Part shown: piece by piece, positions 11,917 through 22,471 of the stretch
Numbering within the stretch: the first letter of the stretch is position 1
How the letters are laid out: every line of letters begins with the position of its first letter
Assembly (NCBI RefSeq): GCF_005081705.1
Contig: NZ_CP034876.1
Coordinates: 325,863-389,862, forward strand
Direction of reading: 5' to 3'
Length of the DNA stretch: 64,000 bases
DNA from: Buchnera aphidicola (Hyperomyzus lactucae)
GTDB taxonomy: Bacteria; Pseudomonadota; Gammaproteobacteria; Enterobacterales; Enterobacteriaceae
Notes under the pieces: generated by a model
Databases searched by the model: none
Told to the model about the DNA's origin: nothing
The model's input: only the letters and a program-made list of their open reading frames with translations
Made by a program: the position numbers and the translations under genes

Positions 11917-12612
11917 ATGAAAATTAATAAAGTAGTTTTAATCAGACACGGTCAAAGTGAGTGGAATGAATTAAATAGATTTACTGGATGGCATGATGCT
12001 GAATTATCTCACAAGGGAAAAGATGAAGCAAAATCTGCTGCTCGTCTTTTAAAAAAAGAAAAATTTTTTTTTGACTATGCTTATACGTCTGTATTAAAAA
12101 GAGCAATACATACCTTACAACATGTTATAGACGAATTAAACCAGTCCTGGTTATCAATAAAAAAATCTTGGCGTTTAAATGAAAGACATTATGGTGCATT
12201 AGAAGGATTAAATAAGAATGAAGTAATAGAAAAATATGGAGAAGAAAAAGTCATGCTGTGGAGAAGAAGTTTTAATATTACTCCTCCTCAAATTAGTATG
12301 AAAGATAAACGTTTTCCAGGATATGATATGCGCTACTCTCATTTGAATACTAATGAGATTCCTCTAGGAGAAAGCTTGGAAACAACTGCAATAAGAGTAA
12401 TACCTTATTGGAATAAAATTATTTATCCACAATTAAAGAAAAACAAAAAAATACTTATTGTTGCACATGGAAATTCCTTACGTGCTTTAATACAATATTT
12501 ACATAAAATAGAAAATGACAAAATTGTAGAACTCAACATTCCAACTGCAACACCTATTATTGTAGATTTCGATGAACAAAACAATCCCGTTAAATGGTAT
12601 TATTTAAAATAA
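11917..12612 (+). CDS. gpmA: 2,3-bisphosphoglycerate-dependent phosphoglycerate mutase
   Basis: Interconverts 3- and 2-phosphoglycerate in glycolysis. The 231-residue product has the phosphohistidine H11 in [10 protein letters not shown], the substrate loop [11 protein letters not shown], the general acid region [14 protein letters not shown] and the second active histidine in [16 protein letters not shown]. The C-terminal tail is shorter than in E. coli (250). A weak AGAGAA site precedes the ATG. It belongs with pfkA, tpiA, gapA and pykA in this window to a complete stretch of glycolysis. Confidence 0.97.
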   Translation: MKINKVVLIRHGQSEWNELNRFTGWHDAELSHKGKDEAKSAARLLKKEKFFFDYAYTSVLKRAIHTLQHVIDELNQSWLSIKKSWRLNERHYGALEGLNKNEVIEKYGEEKVMLWRRSFNITPPQISMKDKRFPGYDMRYSHLNTNEIPLGESLETTAIRVIPYWNKIIYPQLKKNKKILIVAHGNSLRALIQYLHKIENDKIVELNIPTATPIIVDFDEQNNPVKWYYLK

Positions 12613-12749
12613 TTTTGTTAAGAATTATTTTTCTCATTTTACAATCCTCTAAACTTCAATACTAAATTTATATAGTTAATCTAGAATTATATTTGTAAAA
12701 ATTATTAATTAATAGCAAATAAATCAAAGTCAAAAAATAAGAGGTTTTA

Positions 12750-13712
12750 GTGATTAAAAAAATTGGAGTTTTAACCAGCGGTGGAGATGCTCCAGGAATG
12801 AATGCGGCAATTAGAGGAGTAGTTAGAACAGCGCTGAGTGAAAAATTAGAAGTTTTTGGTATTTATGATGGATTTTTAGGTTTATACGAAAATCGTATGG
12901 TACAGCTTGATAGATACAGTGTATCTGATATGATCAACAGAGGCGGGACATTTTTAGGATCAGCTAGATTTTATGATTTTCATAAAGATAAAATACGTTC
13001 TATTGCAGTTAAAAATTTAAGAAAGAGAAATATAAATGCTCTTGTTGTCATTGGAGGTGATGGATCTTATATAGGTGCACAGAAATTAACGGAAATGGGG
13101 ATTCCTTGCATTAGTATTCCTGGTACTATAGACAATGATGTAGCAGGTACTGATTATACAATAGGTTATTTTACAGCTCTACAAACAGTTGTTGAAGCAA
13201 TTGATCGATTACGAGACACTTCCTCTTCTCATCAGCGTATTTCTATAGTAGAAGTTATGGGAAGATATTGTGGAGATTTAACATTAGCTGCAGCTATTGC
13301 TGGTGGATGTGAATTCATTGTATTACCAGAGATTCATTATACTAAAGAAGAACTAGTTCTTGAAATACAAGCAGGTATTGCTAAAGGCAAAAAACATGCT
13401 ATTGTAGCAATCACAGAATACATTTGTGATGTAGAAAAATTAGCGCAATATATCGAAAAAAAAACAAACCGGGAAACTCGAGCAACTATTCTTGGACATA
13501 TTCAAAGAGGAGGAGCACCTGTAGTATACGATCGTATATTAGCTTCAAGACTTGGTGCGTATGCAGTGGAGTTGTTAATAAAAGGTTATTTAGGTAAATG
13601 TGTCGGAGTACAAAATGAAAAAATGGTTTTTAATGATATAAAAAACGCATTAAAAAATATGAAACGTCCTTTTAAAAAAGATTGGTTAATTACTGCGAAA
13701 AAGTTATACTAA
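12750..13712 (+). CDS. pfkA: ATP-dependent 6-phosphofructokinase
   Basis: Phosphorylates fructose-6-phosphate, the committed glycolytic step; 320 residues as in E. coli PfkA. The start is GTG at 12750, preceded by AAGAGG at about 12739-12744, and gives [23 protein letters not shown]-site motifs are GGDAPG and [10 protein letters not shown]. The catalytic aspartate is D128 in [16 protein letters not shown]. Allosteric and substrate arginines are present in [24 protein letters not shown]-rich hairpin follows the stop. Confidence 0.98.
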   Translation: MIKKIGVLTSGGDAPGMNAAIRGVVRTALSEKLEVFGIYDGFLGLYENRMVQLDRYSVSDMINRGGTFLGSARFYDFHKDKIRSIAVKNLRKRNINALVVIGGDGSYIGAQKLTEMGIPCISIPGTIDNDVAGTDYTIGYFTALQTVVEAIDRLRDTSSSHQRISIVEVMGRYCGDLTLAAAIAGGCEFIVLPEIHYTKEELVLEIQAGIAKGKKHAIVAITEYICDVEKLAQYIEKKTNRETRATILGHIQRGGAPVVYDRILASRLGAYAVELLIKGYLGKCVGVQNEKMVFNDIKNALKNMKRPFKKDWLITAKKLY

Positions 13713-13721
13713 TATAATATT

Positions 13722-13754
13722 AGTGCCGGTATTTCCGGCGCTCTCTAAGCTTTT
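13722..13754 (+). terminator. Hairpin terminator after pfkA
   Basis: An 8-base stem (13722-13729 AGTGCCGG with 13735-13742 CCGGCGCT, one G-U pair) closes a 5-base loop. It is by far the most GC-rich hairpin in this region. The downstream CTCTAAGCTTTT is only a weak U-tract, so termination strength is uncertain. It ends pfkA and lies 57 bases before glpF. Confidence 0.65.
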
Positions 13755-13799
13755 AACTTGATCTTATTTTTCAAAAAAAGTCATACAGGTTTTGCAAAA

Positions 13800-14608
13800 A
13801 TGAAAACTTTAAAAAAAAAAATATCATAAAACAATGTTTTTTTGAGTTTTTTGGTACAGGTTTAATAATATTTTTTGGTATAGGATGTTTAGCTGCTTCA
13901 AAACTAACAAATATTAATTTTAATCCATTTGAAACCAGTTGTATTTGGGGGTTAGCAGTATCTATATCAATTTATTTTAGTTCTTCAATATCTGGAGCTC
14001 ATTTAAATCCAGCCGTTACTATTTTCTTGTGGTTATCTTCTAACTTTAACAAAAGTAAAGTTTTACCATATATCATATCTCAAATTTTTGGTTCTTTTTT
14101 TTTTACAATACTAATTTACTTTCTTTATTATGATGTATTAATTGAGTTTGAAAAAAAACATAATATTATAAGAGGAACACAAGAAAGTCTTAATTTAGCT
14201 TCTATATTTTGTGTTTATCCTAACTATCAAAATAGCTTTGTGTATGATTTGATTATAGAAATATTTTCAACTGCTTTATTTATGATCATTCTTTTAGAAT
14301 TTAATAATAAGAAAAATAATTTTTTTTTATATCATAGTTCTATAGTACCTATTTTAATAGGAGCATTAGTTTGTATGATCAATTTAGTTATTACTCCTTT
14401 AAATAATATAAGTTTAAATCCAGCTCGTGATTTGGGTCCTAAAATATTTTTAAGTATAACTGGATGGGGGTTTTTTTCTTTTACTGGAGGAAATAAAAAC
14501 TTTTTATATTGCTTAATTCCTTTAATAGGTCCTATTTTAGGTGCTAATTTAGGAGGTTGGATACACAAAAAGATTCTTGTTAAGAATTTTTTTGATAAAA
14601 ATAAATAA
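13800..14608 (+). pseudogene. glpF: Glycerol facilitator GlpF, frameshifted in a poly(A) tract near the start
   Basis: Aquaglyceroporin that lets glycerol cross the inner membrane. The body of the gene (13823-14608) is intact, with both NPA boxes (SGAHLNPAVT and ISLNPARDLGP), FFGTGLIIFFG near the start and WGFFSFTGG. That frame has no ATG, GTG or TTG upstream of the first helix; its first TTG (14027) lies after the first NPA box and cannot be the true start. A good ATG at 13800, with CAGG ten bases upstream, reads MKTLKKK and then hits TAA because the run at 13811-13821 has 11 A. One more A would give a 269-residue protein (E. coli 281). Either it is an early pseudogene or it is rescued by slippage. 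It ends 5 bases from convergent tpiA. Confidence 0.88.
13811..13821 (+). repeat. A11 homopolymer at the glpF frameshift
   Basis: Eleven consecutive A directly follow ATG AAA ACT TT. Twelve (or nine) would join the start codon at 13800 to the conserved glpF frame. Tracts of this length are prone to replication indels and to RNA polymerase slippage. Confidence 0.95.
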
Positions 14609-14613
14609 TATTT

Positions 14614-15384
14614 TTATTCTCCAGTAATGTGACAAGCTATTCTTATGATTTTAAGAAATTCTTGAGGATTTAAAGATGCACTACCGATTAATAAACCGTT
14701 TATATCTGACTGTTTAAGAAATTCTTTTGCATTAGAATGATTAACCGAACCTCCATATTGAACTATTGTTTCGTTTATACTACTAGGATCATGTTTTCTT
14801 ATGTAATTTTTTATGAATTCATGTATTAATTGCACATCTTTAGGATGAGCTGAAAAACCTGTTCCGATAGCCCAAATAGGTTCGTAAGCAATTACTGTAT
14901 TTCTAAATGCTGAATTTCCTAACTTTTGAAAAATACAACTGAGTTGTTCTTTAATAACTTGTTTTGTTTGACCATTTTGCTTTTCCTTTTCTGTTTCTCC
15001 TACACATAAAATAGGTATTAATTTTAATTTTTTAACTAAAAGAAATTTTTTTGCAATAAAATCATTAGTTTCCTGGTGAAATAAACGTCTTTCAGAATGT
15101 CCAATAATAATATATTTTACACCAATATCTTTTAGCATCAAAATAGAACTTTCTCCAGTAAATGCTCCTTTAAGATTAATATCTACATTTTGTGCAGCAA
15201 GAAAAATATTCATATCATTAATACATTGATATACTCTTTCTAAATACACATCAGATGGAGCAAAAACAATCGTACTTTTGTTTGCATAAGCAGATAAATT
15301 TAATTTTAACGTTTCAAAAAAACTAGAAATCATCTTGATATTTCCATTTAATTTCCAATTAGCAACAATTAAAAAATTTTTCAT
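14614..15384 (-). CDS. tpiA: Triosephosphate isomerase
   Basis: Interconverts dihydroxyacetone phosphate and glyceraldehyde-3-phosphate; 256 residues, as in E. coli (255). The active-site lysine is in ANWKLNG (about residues 8-14), the electrophilic histidine in IIIGHSERR, the catalytic glutamate in AYEPIWAIGTG and the phosphate-gripping loop in QYGGSVN. It converges on glpF with a 5-base gap and is transcribed towards it. Upstream, on the same strand, lies ihfB. Confidence 0.98.
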   Translation of the reverse strand: MKNFLIVANWKLNGNIKMISSFFETLKLNLSAYANKSTIVFAPSDVYLERVYQCINDMNIFLAAQNVDINLKGAFTGESSILMLKDIGVKYIIIGHSERRLFHQETNDFIAKKFLLVKKLKLIPILCVGETEKEKQNGQTKQVIKEQLSCIFQKLGNSAFRNTVIAYEPIWAIGTGFSAHPKDVQLIHEFIKNYIRKHDPSSINETIVQYGGSVNHSNAKEFLKQSDINGLLIGSASLNPQEFLKIIRIACHITGE

Positions 15385-15485
15385 TATTTTACCTCAATTT
15401 TGTTAAAATTATAGAAACTAAGCTTTTTTATAAAAAATTATATAGACACTTAGTTTCTACATGATAAAAAGAACATTAAAATATA

Positions 15486-15770
15486 CTATTTGTATATATT
15501 TGTTCGATTACGTAATTGTTTTCCTGGTTTAAAATAAGGTATATATTTCTCATTTAATTTTAATGTTCTTCCAGTTTTTGGATTGCGACCAATACGAGAA
15601 GAACGATAATGTAAAGAAAAACTACCAAATCCTCGAATTTCGATTCTTTGTCCTTTAGCTAATGACATTGTCATATGTTCTAACATTTCTTTTATAGCAA
15701 GTTCTATTGTTTTATTTGAAGTATGAATACTCTTTTCAGCAATTCTTTCGAATAGTTCTGATTTAGTCAT
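15486..15770 (-). CDS. ihfB: Integration host factor beta subunit
   Basis: Small DNA-bending protein of the HU/IHF family (himD). The start at 15770 gives [10 protein letters not shown], exactly the E. coli N-terminus, and 94 residues, the family length; it follows AGAGGA. A longer in-frame start at 15788 was rejected. The DNA-intercalating arm GRNPKTG and the [15 protein letters not shown] strand are intact. IHF in E. coli is an IhfA-IhfB heterodimer; IhfA is not in this window, so a homodimer is possible. Position after rpsA is conserved with E. coli. Confidence 0.97.
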   Translation of the reverse strand: MTKSELFERIAEKSIHTSNKTIELAIKEMLEHMTMSLAKGQRIEIRGFGSFSLHYRSSRIGRNPKTGRTLKLNEKYIPYFKPGKQLRNRTNIYK

Positions 15771-15863
15771 AAATCCTCTATAATCCACAGATCTTAAAAG
15801 TTTATTAATTCATATCATAAAGAATTAATTTTATAAGTAAAACATATTTATTTTATAAAATAA

Positions 15864-17537
15864 TTATTCAGTATTTTGAGCGGCTTTAAAAGCTTCTGCC
15901 ATGACGTTAGAGAACGTATCATCATTTGTTTTATTAGATAAAATTACTGTATCTTTTTTTTCTTTTTCATCTGGAATATGAATAATAAGATAAATTGTTC
16001 TATTTTTACGATCAAAACTAGATAACTTAACTAAAATTTCTTCTTCGATTTTTAATTTTTTAATTGTTTCTTCATAGTCTAAACGTGAAATATCAGATAA
16101 TTTTACAATACCTTCTATATCTTCTTGTAATTTTATTACTGCTTGTTTTTTATCAAAAGATTTAATTTTTCCAGTAATAATTGTACCTTTTTTATGATTT
16201 GTAATATATATCATAAAAGGATCATCTTCTAGTTGTTTTATTCCTAAAGATATGCGTTCTCTTTCTGCATCTACTTGAAGAACTACAGCGGAAATCTCAT
16301 CACCTTTTTTATATTGCTTAACAGCTTCTTCTCCAGGTATTTTCCAAGAAATATCGGACAGATGAACCAATCCGTCAATGCCTCCATGTAAACCAATAAA
16401 AATACCAAAATCTGTAATAGATTTTATTTTTCCAGCAACATGAATTCCTTTTTTGTGAGTTTCAGAAAACTCTTTCCATGGATTAGTTTTACATTGTTTA
16501 AGACCAAGAGAAATTCGACGACGTTCTTCATCAATATCTAAAACCATCACCTCAACTTTGTCATTAACAACTACTACTTTAGATGGGTGAATATTTTTAT
16601 TAGTCCAATCCATTTCCGATACATGTACAAGACCTTCCACTCCTTCTTCTATTTCTACAAAACAACCATAATCTGTTAAATTAGTTACACGTCCGTTTAA
16701 TTTAGTTCCTTCTGGATAACGTTTAGAAATAGCTATCCATGGATCTTCTCCTAATTGTTTCAATCCTAATGATACACGTGTTCGTTCTCTATCAAATTTT
16801 AAAATTTTAATATTAATTTCATCGCCTACATTTACTATTTCACTTGGATGTTTAACTCTTTTCCAAGCCATATCTGTAATGTGTAATAGACCGTCTACAC
16901 CCCCTAAATCTACAAAAGCTCCATAATCTGTTAGATTTTTCACAATCCCTTGAACATGCATGCCTTCCTGTAAATTTTCTAGTAATTGATCTCTTTCGGC
17001 ACTATTTTCTGATTCAATAACTGCTCGACGTGATACAACAACATTATTTCGTTTTTGATCTAATTTTATTACTTTAAATTCTAGTTCTTTTCCTTCAAGA
17101 TGAATTGTTTCTCGAACTGGGCGAATATCTACTAAAGAACCTGGTAAAAATGCACGTATATCATTTAGTTCAACAGTAAAACCTCCTTTTACTTTACCGT
17201 TAATCACACCAATAACTGTTTCTGATTTTTCATGAGCTTGTTCTAATATCAACCATGCTTCATGACGTTTTGCTTTTTCACGAGATAACAGTGTTTCACC
17301 AAATCCATCTTCAATAGCATCTAAAGCAACATCAATTTGATCTCCTACATTAACATCTAAAAATCCTTGAGAATTTTTAAATTGTTCAGCAGGAATTGAA
17401 GATTCAGATTTGAGACCTGCATCAACTAAAACTATATCTTTTTCTATAGAAACAATTGTACCGCGAATAATTGAGCCTGGACGAGTTTTAATTTCTTTTA
17501 GTGATTCTTCAAATAATTGAGCGAAAGATTCATTCAT
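15864..17537 (-). CDS. rpsA: 30S ribosomal protein S1
   Basis: The largest ribosomal protein, which brings mRNA with weak Shine-Dalgarno sites to the 30S subunit; 557 residues, identical in length to E. coli. Six S1 (OB-fold) domains can be counted: two N-terminal ribosome-binding ones ([19 protein letters not shown], then [17 protein letters not shown]) and four RNA-binding ones carrying [59 protein letters not shown] and a degenerate last repeat. It lies downstream of cmk and upstream of ihfB, the E. coli order. Confidence 0.98.
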   Translation of the reverse strand: MNESFAQLFEESLKEIKTRPGSIIRGTIVSIEKDIVLVDAGLKSESSIPAEQFKNSQGFLDVNVGDQIDVALDAIEDGFGETLLSREKAKRHEAWLILEQAHEKSETVIGVINGKVKGGFTVELNDIRAFLPGSLVDIRPVRETIHLEGKELEFKVIKLDQKRNNVVVSRRAVIESENSAERDQLLENLQEGMHVQGIVKNLTDYGAFVDLGGVDGLLHITDMAWKRVKHPSEIVNVGDEINIKILKFDRERTRVSLGLKQLGEDPWIAISKRYPEGTKLNGRVTNLTDYGCFVEIEEGVEGLVHVSEMDWTNKNIHPSKVVVVNDKVEVMVLDIDEERRRISLGLKQCKTNPWKEFSETHKKGIHVAGKIKSITDFGIFIGLHGGIDGLVHLSDISWKIPGEEAVKQYKKGDEISAVVLQVDAERERISLGIKQLEDDPFMIYITNHKKGTIITGKIKSFDKKQAVIKLQEDIEGIVKLSDISRLDYEETIKKLKIEEEILVKLSSFDRKNRTIYLIIHIPDEKEKKDTVILSNKTNDDTFSNVMAEAFKAAQNTE

Positions 17538-17662
17538 ATTAATAATATTAGAAATATTTATTTAGTGTTCATTTTTACTTCATGTTAAAATGATCTTGTT
17601 TTATATGTCTTATAATAATCCTTATTAAAGAGTATAATTTTAAAAAGTTAAATTAATTTCAA

Positions 17663-18318
17663 TCATATTTTAATTTTTTCAATAATATATTCCATCACAG
17701 TTTTAGTAATTTCTGATATACTCATATGAGTAGAATCTAATATTATAGCATTTTTTGGTACGCATAAAGGAGAAATTAAACGATTTTGATCACGTTCATC
17801 ACGATTCTTCATTTTTATTAACAATTTTTCAAAACTAACATGATAATTATACTTATGTAATTGTGACATTCTTCTTTTTGTACGTATTTCTAAAGAAGCA
17901 TTCAAAAAAAATTTAAGTATAGCATTAGGAAAGACTACAGTACCCATATCACGTCCTTCTGCTACTAAACCAGGCCAACTTCTTAGTAATCTTTGTTCTT
18001 TTAATAAAATTTTTCTAATGCTAGGATAAGTAGCTAACTGAGAAGAAACTTCACTAATTTTTTCAACATCTATTAACTGATGAAGATAGTCGATACTTTT
18101 TTTTTTATTAATGAAAAATTTAAATTTTCTATAAAACAAGTTATGTTTTTTTCAAAAATAGGAATATTATTATATAATGCTAAAAAAGCCACTAATCGAT
18201 AAATTTTTCCTGATTCTAATATAGACCAATGTAATTTATTTGCTATTATTTTAGATAGAGTACTTTTTCCAACACCACTAGGACCATCAATAGTAATAAC
18301 AGGAGGTTTATTTATCAT
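17663..18318 (-). pseudogene. cmk: Cytidylate kinase, split by a poly(A) frameshift
   Basis: Phosphorylates CMP and dCMP. The start frame (from 18318) reads MINKPPVITIDGPSGVGKST with the P-loop and SGKIYR, then continues out of frame after the A-tract. The remainder (to 17663) carries on in another frame with SSQLATYP, the nucleotide-binding EGRDMGTVVFPNA and RRMSQLHK. One extra A in the ten-A run (18097-18106, T on the plus strand) would join them into about 218 residues (E. coli 227). The S36, R41, S101, R110, R131 and D132 positions of the E. coli enzyme all have counterparts. About nine residues of the CMP-lid loop next to the tract are missing. Because Cmk is normally essential and otherwise well conserved, I favour slippage rescue over loss. 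Confidence 0.88.
18097..18106 (-). repeat. A10 homopolymer (coding strand) at the cmk frameshift
   Basis: Ten T on the plus strand, ten A in the cmk message, lie exactly between the two reading frames of cmk. Eleven would restore a single open frame through the junction (LIKKKSIDYL). Confidence 0.95.
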
Positions 18319-18365
18319 ATTTTATCTTTGATATTTAAGAATACTTTATTAAAAAATTATGCCAA

Positions 18366-19652
18366 TCAATCAGATTGACTAATAGACGAAAAAACTTTAA
18401 AATAAGACGGAAAAGTTTTTGAAGTACAATCTGGATTGAGTATATTTATACCAGTTCCAGATAAAGACACCAGTGAAAAACACATAGCTATACGATGATC
18501 ATCATACGTTTCAATACTAGAATGTTTAAAAATAGTAGGGGGAGTAATAGATAAAAAATCTTTTCCCTCTTCAACTATAGCACCAATTTTTCTTAATTCT
18601 ATAGCCATTGCTGTTAGACGATCAGTTTCTTTCACTCTCCAATTATATATATTTCTAATAATGGTGGTTCCTTTTGAAAAAAGAGCTACAATTGCAATTG
18701 TCATTGCCGTATCAGGAATATGATTCATATCTAAATCTATTGCATTTAATTGATTACGAGTACAAGTTATAGAATGATCTCCCCAACTAATTATTGCTCC
18801 CATTTTTTCTAATACATTTGCAAATTGTATATCACCTTGAATACTCTTTTTACCAACACCAATAACTTTAATTGAACCACCTTTGATAGCAGCAGCCGCT
18901 AAAAAATAAGAAGCTGATGAAGCATCTCCTTCAATTATATATTCCCCGGGAGTTTTATACTGTTGTTGACCCTTTATATAGAAAATTTCATAAGAATTAT
19001 GTTTAATTTTTATTCCAAAAGATTGCATTAACTTTAATGTAATATCAACATACGGTTTAGAAACTAAATTTCCTTTTATAAAAATAGTTGTATCTTTTAA
19101 AGCAAGTGGAGAACTAATTAATAATGATGTTAAAAATTGACTAGAAATATTACCATTTAATATAATAGAACCACCAACAAAACCACCTCTGGTACGTATC
19201 GGCGGATATCCTTTATTTTTTTCATATTCTATAACTGCACCTCCTTGCTTTAATGCATCAACGAGATCTTCAATAGGTCTTTCATGCATTCTCTCATTTC
19301 CACTTAATATAATATTATTTTTATGTAAAGATAAAGCAGCAAGAAGAGGTCTCATAGCAGTACCTGCATTGCCTAAAAATAATGAAACAGTTTTAGACAA
19401 ATGAAAAGATTGACCTATACCTTCAACATAACATTTTGTTTTATCATTTGATAAAGAATAATTAATTCCTAATTTTTTTAAAGCATTTAACATATGTTGA
19501 GTATCATGACTATCTAATAAATTACTTAAAAATGTTGTTCCTTTTGCCATTGCAGAAATTAATAAAATTCGATTTGAAATGCTTTTTGAACCAGGTAAAT
19601 AAACAGTTCCATTAACATAAGATATCGGTTTTAAATTAAAAGAATCTTGCAT
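18366..19652 (-). CDS. aroA: 3-phosphoshikimate 1-carboxyvinyltransferase (EPSP synthase)
   Basis: Sixth step of the shikimate pathway, joining shikimate-3-phosphate and PEP on the way to aromatic amino acids, which are nutritionally important to the aphid host. The protein has 428 residues (E. coli 427). Visible motifs are [13 protein letters not shown] (residues 20-32), the PEP-binding [13 protein letters not shown], the [11 protein letters not shown] stretch, [15 protein letters not shown] and [14 protein letters not shown] with the catalytic D-x-K-E set near the C-terminus. It lies 63 bases downstream of serC, preserving the E. coli serC-aroA pair. Confidence 0.98.
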   Translation of the reverse strand: MQDSFNLKPISYVNGTVYLPGSKSISNRILLISAMAKGTTFLSNLLDSHDTQHMLNALKKLGINYSLSNDKTKCYVEGIGQSFHLSKTVSLFLGNAGTAMRPLLAALSLHKNNIILSGNERMHERPIEDLVDALKQGGAVIEYEKNKGYPPIRTRGGFVGGSIILNGNISSQFLTSLLISSPLALKDTTIFIKGNLVSKPYVDITLKLMQSFGIKIKHNSYEIFYIKGQQQYKTPGEYIIEGDASSASYFLAAAAIKGGSIKVIGVGKKSIQGDIQFANVLEKMGAIISWGDHSITCTRNQLNAIDLDMNHIPDTAMTIAIVALFSKGTTIIRNIYNWRVKETDRLTAMAIELRKIGAIVEEGKDFLSITPPTIFKHSSIETYDDHRIAMCFSLVSLSGTGINILNPDCTSKTFPSYFKVFSSISQSD

Positions 19653-19715
19653 AATAAATATACACTCTATCTAATTAAAGTTGAAATAGTATTTAGAAAA
19701 TAAATTAGAGGTAAT

Positions 19716-20804
19716 TTATCCGTATCTATTTTCAAAATATGACATAAATTTTACTAAAGATTTTATTCCTTCTAATGGCATGGCGTTATAAATAGAGGCA
19801 CGCATACCACCTACTAGACTATGTCCTCTTAAAGAAGTCAAACCTAATTCAAAAGCTTCTTGTAAAAAAATATTATTTAATTTAGGCTCAATTAAATGAA
19901 ATACAACATTCATCTGTGATCTATTTTTCTTGTCTATTCTGTTGATATAAAAATCACTATTATCAATTTTTTTATACAATAAATCTGATTTTTCTTGATT
20001 CAATATTTCAATTTTTTTTAAACCACCTTGCTTTTTTAACCATTTAAAAACTAATCCTGATAAATACCAAGCAAATGTAGGGGGTGTATTAAACATAGAA
20101 TTATGTTCTGATATTTTTTTATAATCTAAAATAGAAGGGGATATTTTAGAATAATATTCTATTAATGTTTTTCGAATAATAATTATTGTTATACCTGCTG
20201 GACCAATATTCTTTTGAGCACCCGCATAAATTAGATCATAATTTTCAATATTAATTGAACGAGACAAAATAAAAGATGAAAAATCTCCAATAACTATTTT
20301 GTTATCGAAAACAGGTTCTTGATAGATAGATAGTCCTTCTATTGTTTCATTGGGGCAATAATGAATATATGCTGAATTTTTATTAATATTCCATTCTTCA
20401 ATAGGTAAAAGAGATATTTTCTCATTTATCATTTTTGTAATAAATATAGACTTAGGCCTGCAATATTTTTTAGCTTCTATTAATGCGCAATTTGACCAAT
20501 ATCCACTATTTATATAGTCTGGGATTTTTGAATCATTACCTAATAAATTCATAGGAACAGCAGAAAATTGTCCTCTAGCACCACCTTGACAAAATAATAC
20601 TGTAAAGGAATCTGGAATCATTAATAAATCTCTCAAGTCTTTTTCTGCTTCTAAAGCAACTTGAATAAACTCATCACTACGATGACTAATTTCCATAATA
20701 GACGAACCTGATTGATTCCAATTTTTTAGTTCTTTTTTTGCTTGTTGAAGAACATCTTTTGGAATCATAGCTGGACCAGCACTAAAATTGTAAACTACGT
20801 TCAT
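19716..20804 (-). CDS. serC: Phosphoserine aminotransferase
   Basis: PLP enzyme that converts 3-phosphohydroxypyruvate to phosphoserine and also acts in pyridoxal phosphate synthesis. It has 362 residues, as in E. coli. The N-terminus is NFSAGPAMIP, the substrate region has SHRSDEF and FCQGGARGQFSAVPMNL, and the PLP lysine is K198 in YAGAQKNIGPAG. The C-terminal arginine motif is SLRGHSLVGGMRASIYNAM. It heads the serC-aroA pair on the minus strand, 38 bases after serS. Confidence 0.98.
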   Translation of the reverse strand: MNVVYNFSAGPAMIPKDVLQQAKKELKNWNQSGSSIMEISHRSDEFIQVALEAEKDLRDLLMIPDSFTVLFCQGGARGQFSAVPMNLLGNDSKIPDYINSGYWSNCALIEAKKYCRPKSIFITKMINEKISLLPIEEWNINKNSAYIHYCPNETIEGLSIYQEPVFDNKIVIGDFSSFILSRSINIENYDLIYAGAQKNIGPAGITIIIIRKTLIEYYSKISPSILDYKKISEHNSMFNTPPTFAWYLSGLVFKWLKKQGGLKKIEILNQEKSDLLYKKIDNSDFYINRIDKKNRSQMNVVFHLIEPKLNNIFLQEAFELGLTSLRGHSLVGGMRASIYNAMPLEGIKSLVKFMSYFENRYG

Positions 20805-20842
20805 TGTTTCTCACCAATTATCGTTTAGAATTATATTTATAA

Positions 20843-22126
20843 TTAGTTTATAAATTCTAAACCTCGCATATATTTTTTTTGAAGAATTTTAGGAATTTCT
20901 ACACGACCATCAGAATGTTGATAATTTTCTAAAATTGCTGCTAGCGTTCTACCTATTGCCAATCCAGATCCATTTAGCGTATGTACAAAATAATTTTTTT
21001 GTTCAGATTTTTTTCGATAACGAGTTTTCATACGACGAGCTTGAAAATCACTCATATTAGAACAAGAAGAAATTTCTCTATATTTTTCTTGAGCAGGAAA
21101 CCAAACTTCTAAATCATAAGTTTTGACGGAAGCAAAACCCATTTCTCCTCCACATAAGAGTATTTTTCTATATGGTAGTTCTAAGAGTTGTAGTACTTTT
21201 TCAGCATGATTTGTCAATTTTTCTAAAGTTTCCATAGATTTATCTGGTGTAACAATTTGCACTAATTCTACTTTGTCAAATTGATGTAATCGAATCAATC
21301 CTTTTACATCACGTCCATAAGAAGATGCTTCTGAACGAAAACAAGGCGTATGTGCAGTTAACATAATAGGTAAATCTTTTTCTTCTATTATTTTGTTACA
21401 AACTAAATTAGTTAATGGTACTTCTCCAGTAGGAATTAATATATAATCGTGTTTATTCATAATATTTATATGAAATAAATCATCACTAAATTTAGGTAAT
21501 TGTCCAGTTCCATATAAAGCTTGAGGATGAACTAAATAAGGTACATAAGATTCTATATAACCATGATTGATAGTGTGCAAATCTAACATAAATTGACTTA
21601 ATGCACGGTGTAAAAGAGCGATATTACCTTTCATAACAACAAATCTTGATCCCGAGATTTGTACGGAAGATTTCCAATCTAATTCATTGAATTTTTTTCC
21701 TATTTCTACATGATTTTGAATTACAAAGTCATACTTTCTTTTTTTACCCCAATATTTAATTTCTTTATTATGACTTGATTTGTTTCCTTCAGGAACATCA
21801 TCAGAAGGAATATTAGGTATACACATAGAAAAACGATAAATTTTTTCTTGTAAAGAACTAAGTTCAAGTTTAGAAGCTTGTAAATCTTTTCCTAATTGTA
21901 TAACTTGGTTTTTCAAATATGCAGTTTTTTTCTTAATATTTTTTGCATCTCTAACTAAATTTGATAAAGAATTGTGTTTATATTGTAAATTTTCAGTATG
22001 AATTTGTAGTTTTTTACGTTTATCTTCCATAGAAGAAATAGCGGAAACATCTAATTCATAACCCTTTTTCAATAATTTTGCAGCTGTTGAATATAATTCA
22101 TTTCGTAATAAATAAGGATTTAACAT
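20843..22126 (-). CDS. serS: Seryl-tRNA synthetase
   Basis: Class II synthetase charging tRNA-Ser, 427 residues (E. coli 430). An N-terminal antiparallel coiled coil (about residues 30-100) grips the long variable arm of tRNA-Ser. Class II motif 2 is seen as PCFRSEASSYGRDVKGLIRLHQFDKVE and motif 3 as NGSGLAIGRTLAAILENYQ. Asp and Glu residues for serine recognition (TGEVPLT) are intact. It is the first gene of the minus-strand block ending at tpiA. Confidence 0.98.
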   Translation of the reverse strand: MLNPYLLRNELYSTAAKLLKKGYELDVSAISSMEDKRKKLQIHTENLQYKHNSLSNLVRDAKNIKKKTAYLKNQVIQLGKDLQASKLELSSLQEKIYRFSMCIPNIPSDDVPEGNKSSHNKEIKYWGKKRKYDFVIQNHVEIGKKFNELDWKSSVQISGSRFVVMKGNIALLHRALSQFMLDLHTINHGYIESYVPYLVHPQALYGTGQLPKFSDDLFHINIMNKHDYILIPTGEVPLTNLVCNKIIEEKDLPIMLTAHTPCFRSEASSYGRDVKGLIRLHQFDKVELVQIVTPDKSMETLEKLTNHAEKVLQLLELPYRKILLCGGEMGFASVKTYDLEVWFPAQEKYREISSCSNMSDFQARRMKTRYRKKSEQKNYFVHTLNGSGLAIGRTLAAILENYQHSDGRVEIPKILQKKYMRGLEFIN

Positions 22127-22471
22127 GGTATTTTTCTTTTTTTTTAATTATTTATGAATGTTTTAATTTCATAAAATATATAAAAATTGTTAATTTTATT
22201 AAATATTTATAAATATATAATATTTTTAATAATTGATTGCATTCAGTATATAATAGATTTGTGTATTTTTAATACTATACTTAATACGTAAAAAGATATT
22301 TGATATAATTCAATTGAATATATAAAGTAAAGTTATAAAATTTAATTATTATAAATAATAACTCATTTTTTTATTCATCACATAATTTTTTATATGTAAA
22401 ATATTAATAATTAATTATCATATGATATATATTTTTTTTAATAGAATAAATTAACTTCGAAGGAATTAAAT
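22127..22471. other. Gene-free spacer between divergent serS and trxB
   Basis: About 345 bases of A/T-rich sequence separating two divergent genes. The only sure signal is the CGAAGGAA ribosome-binding site just ahead of trxB. I found no protein remnant in the six frames and no stable hairpin. Confidence 0.6.

Noticed and set aside
13823-14026. glpF translation from the TTG at 14027 as the true protein
   Set aside because: It would omit the first helices and the first NPA box, which are conserved in the upstream part of the same frame.
14332-14568. Minus-strand frame of 78 codons over glpF
   Set aside because: It is the antisense of the conserved NPA region of glpF, and no ribosome site or family is visible.
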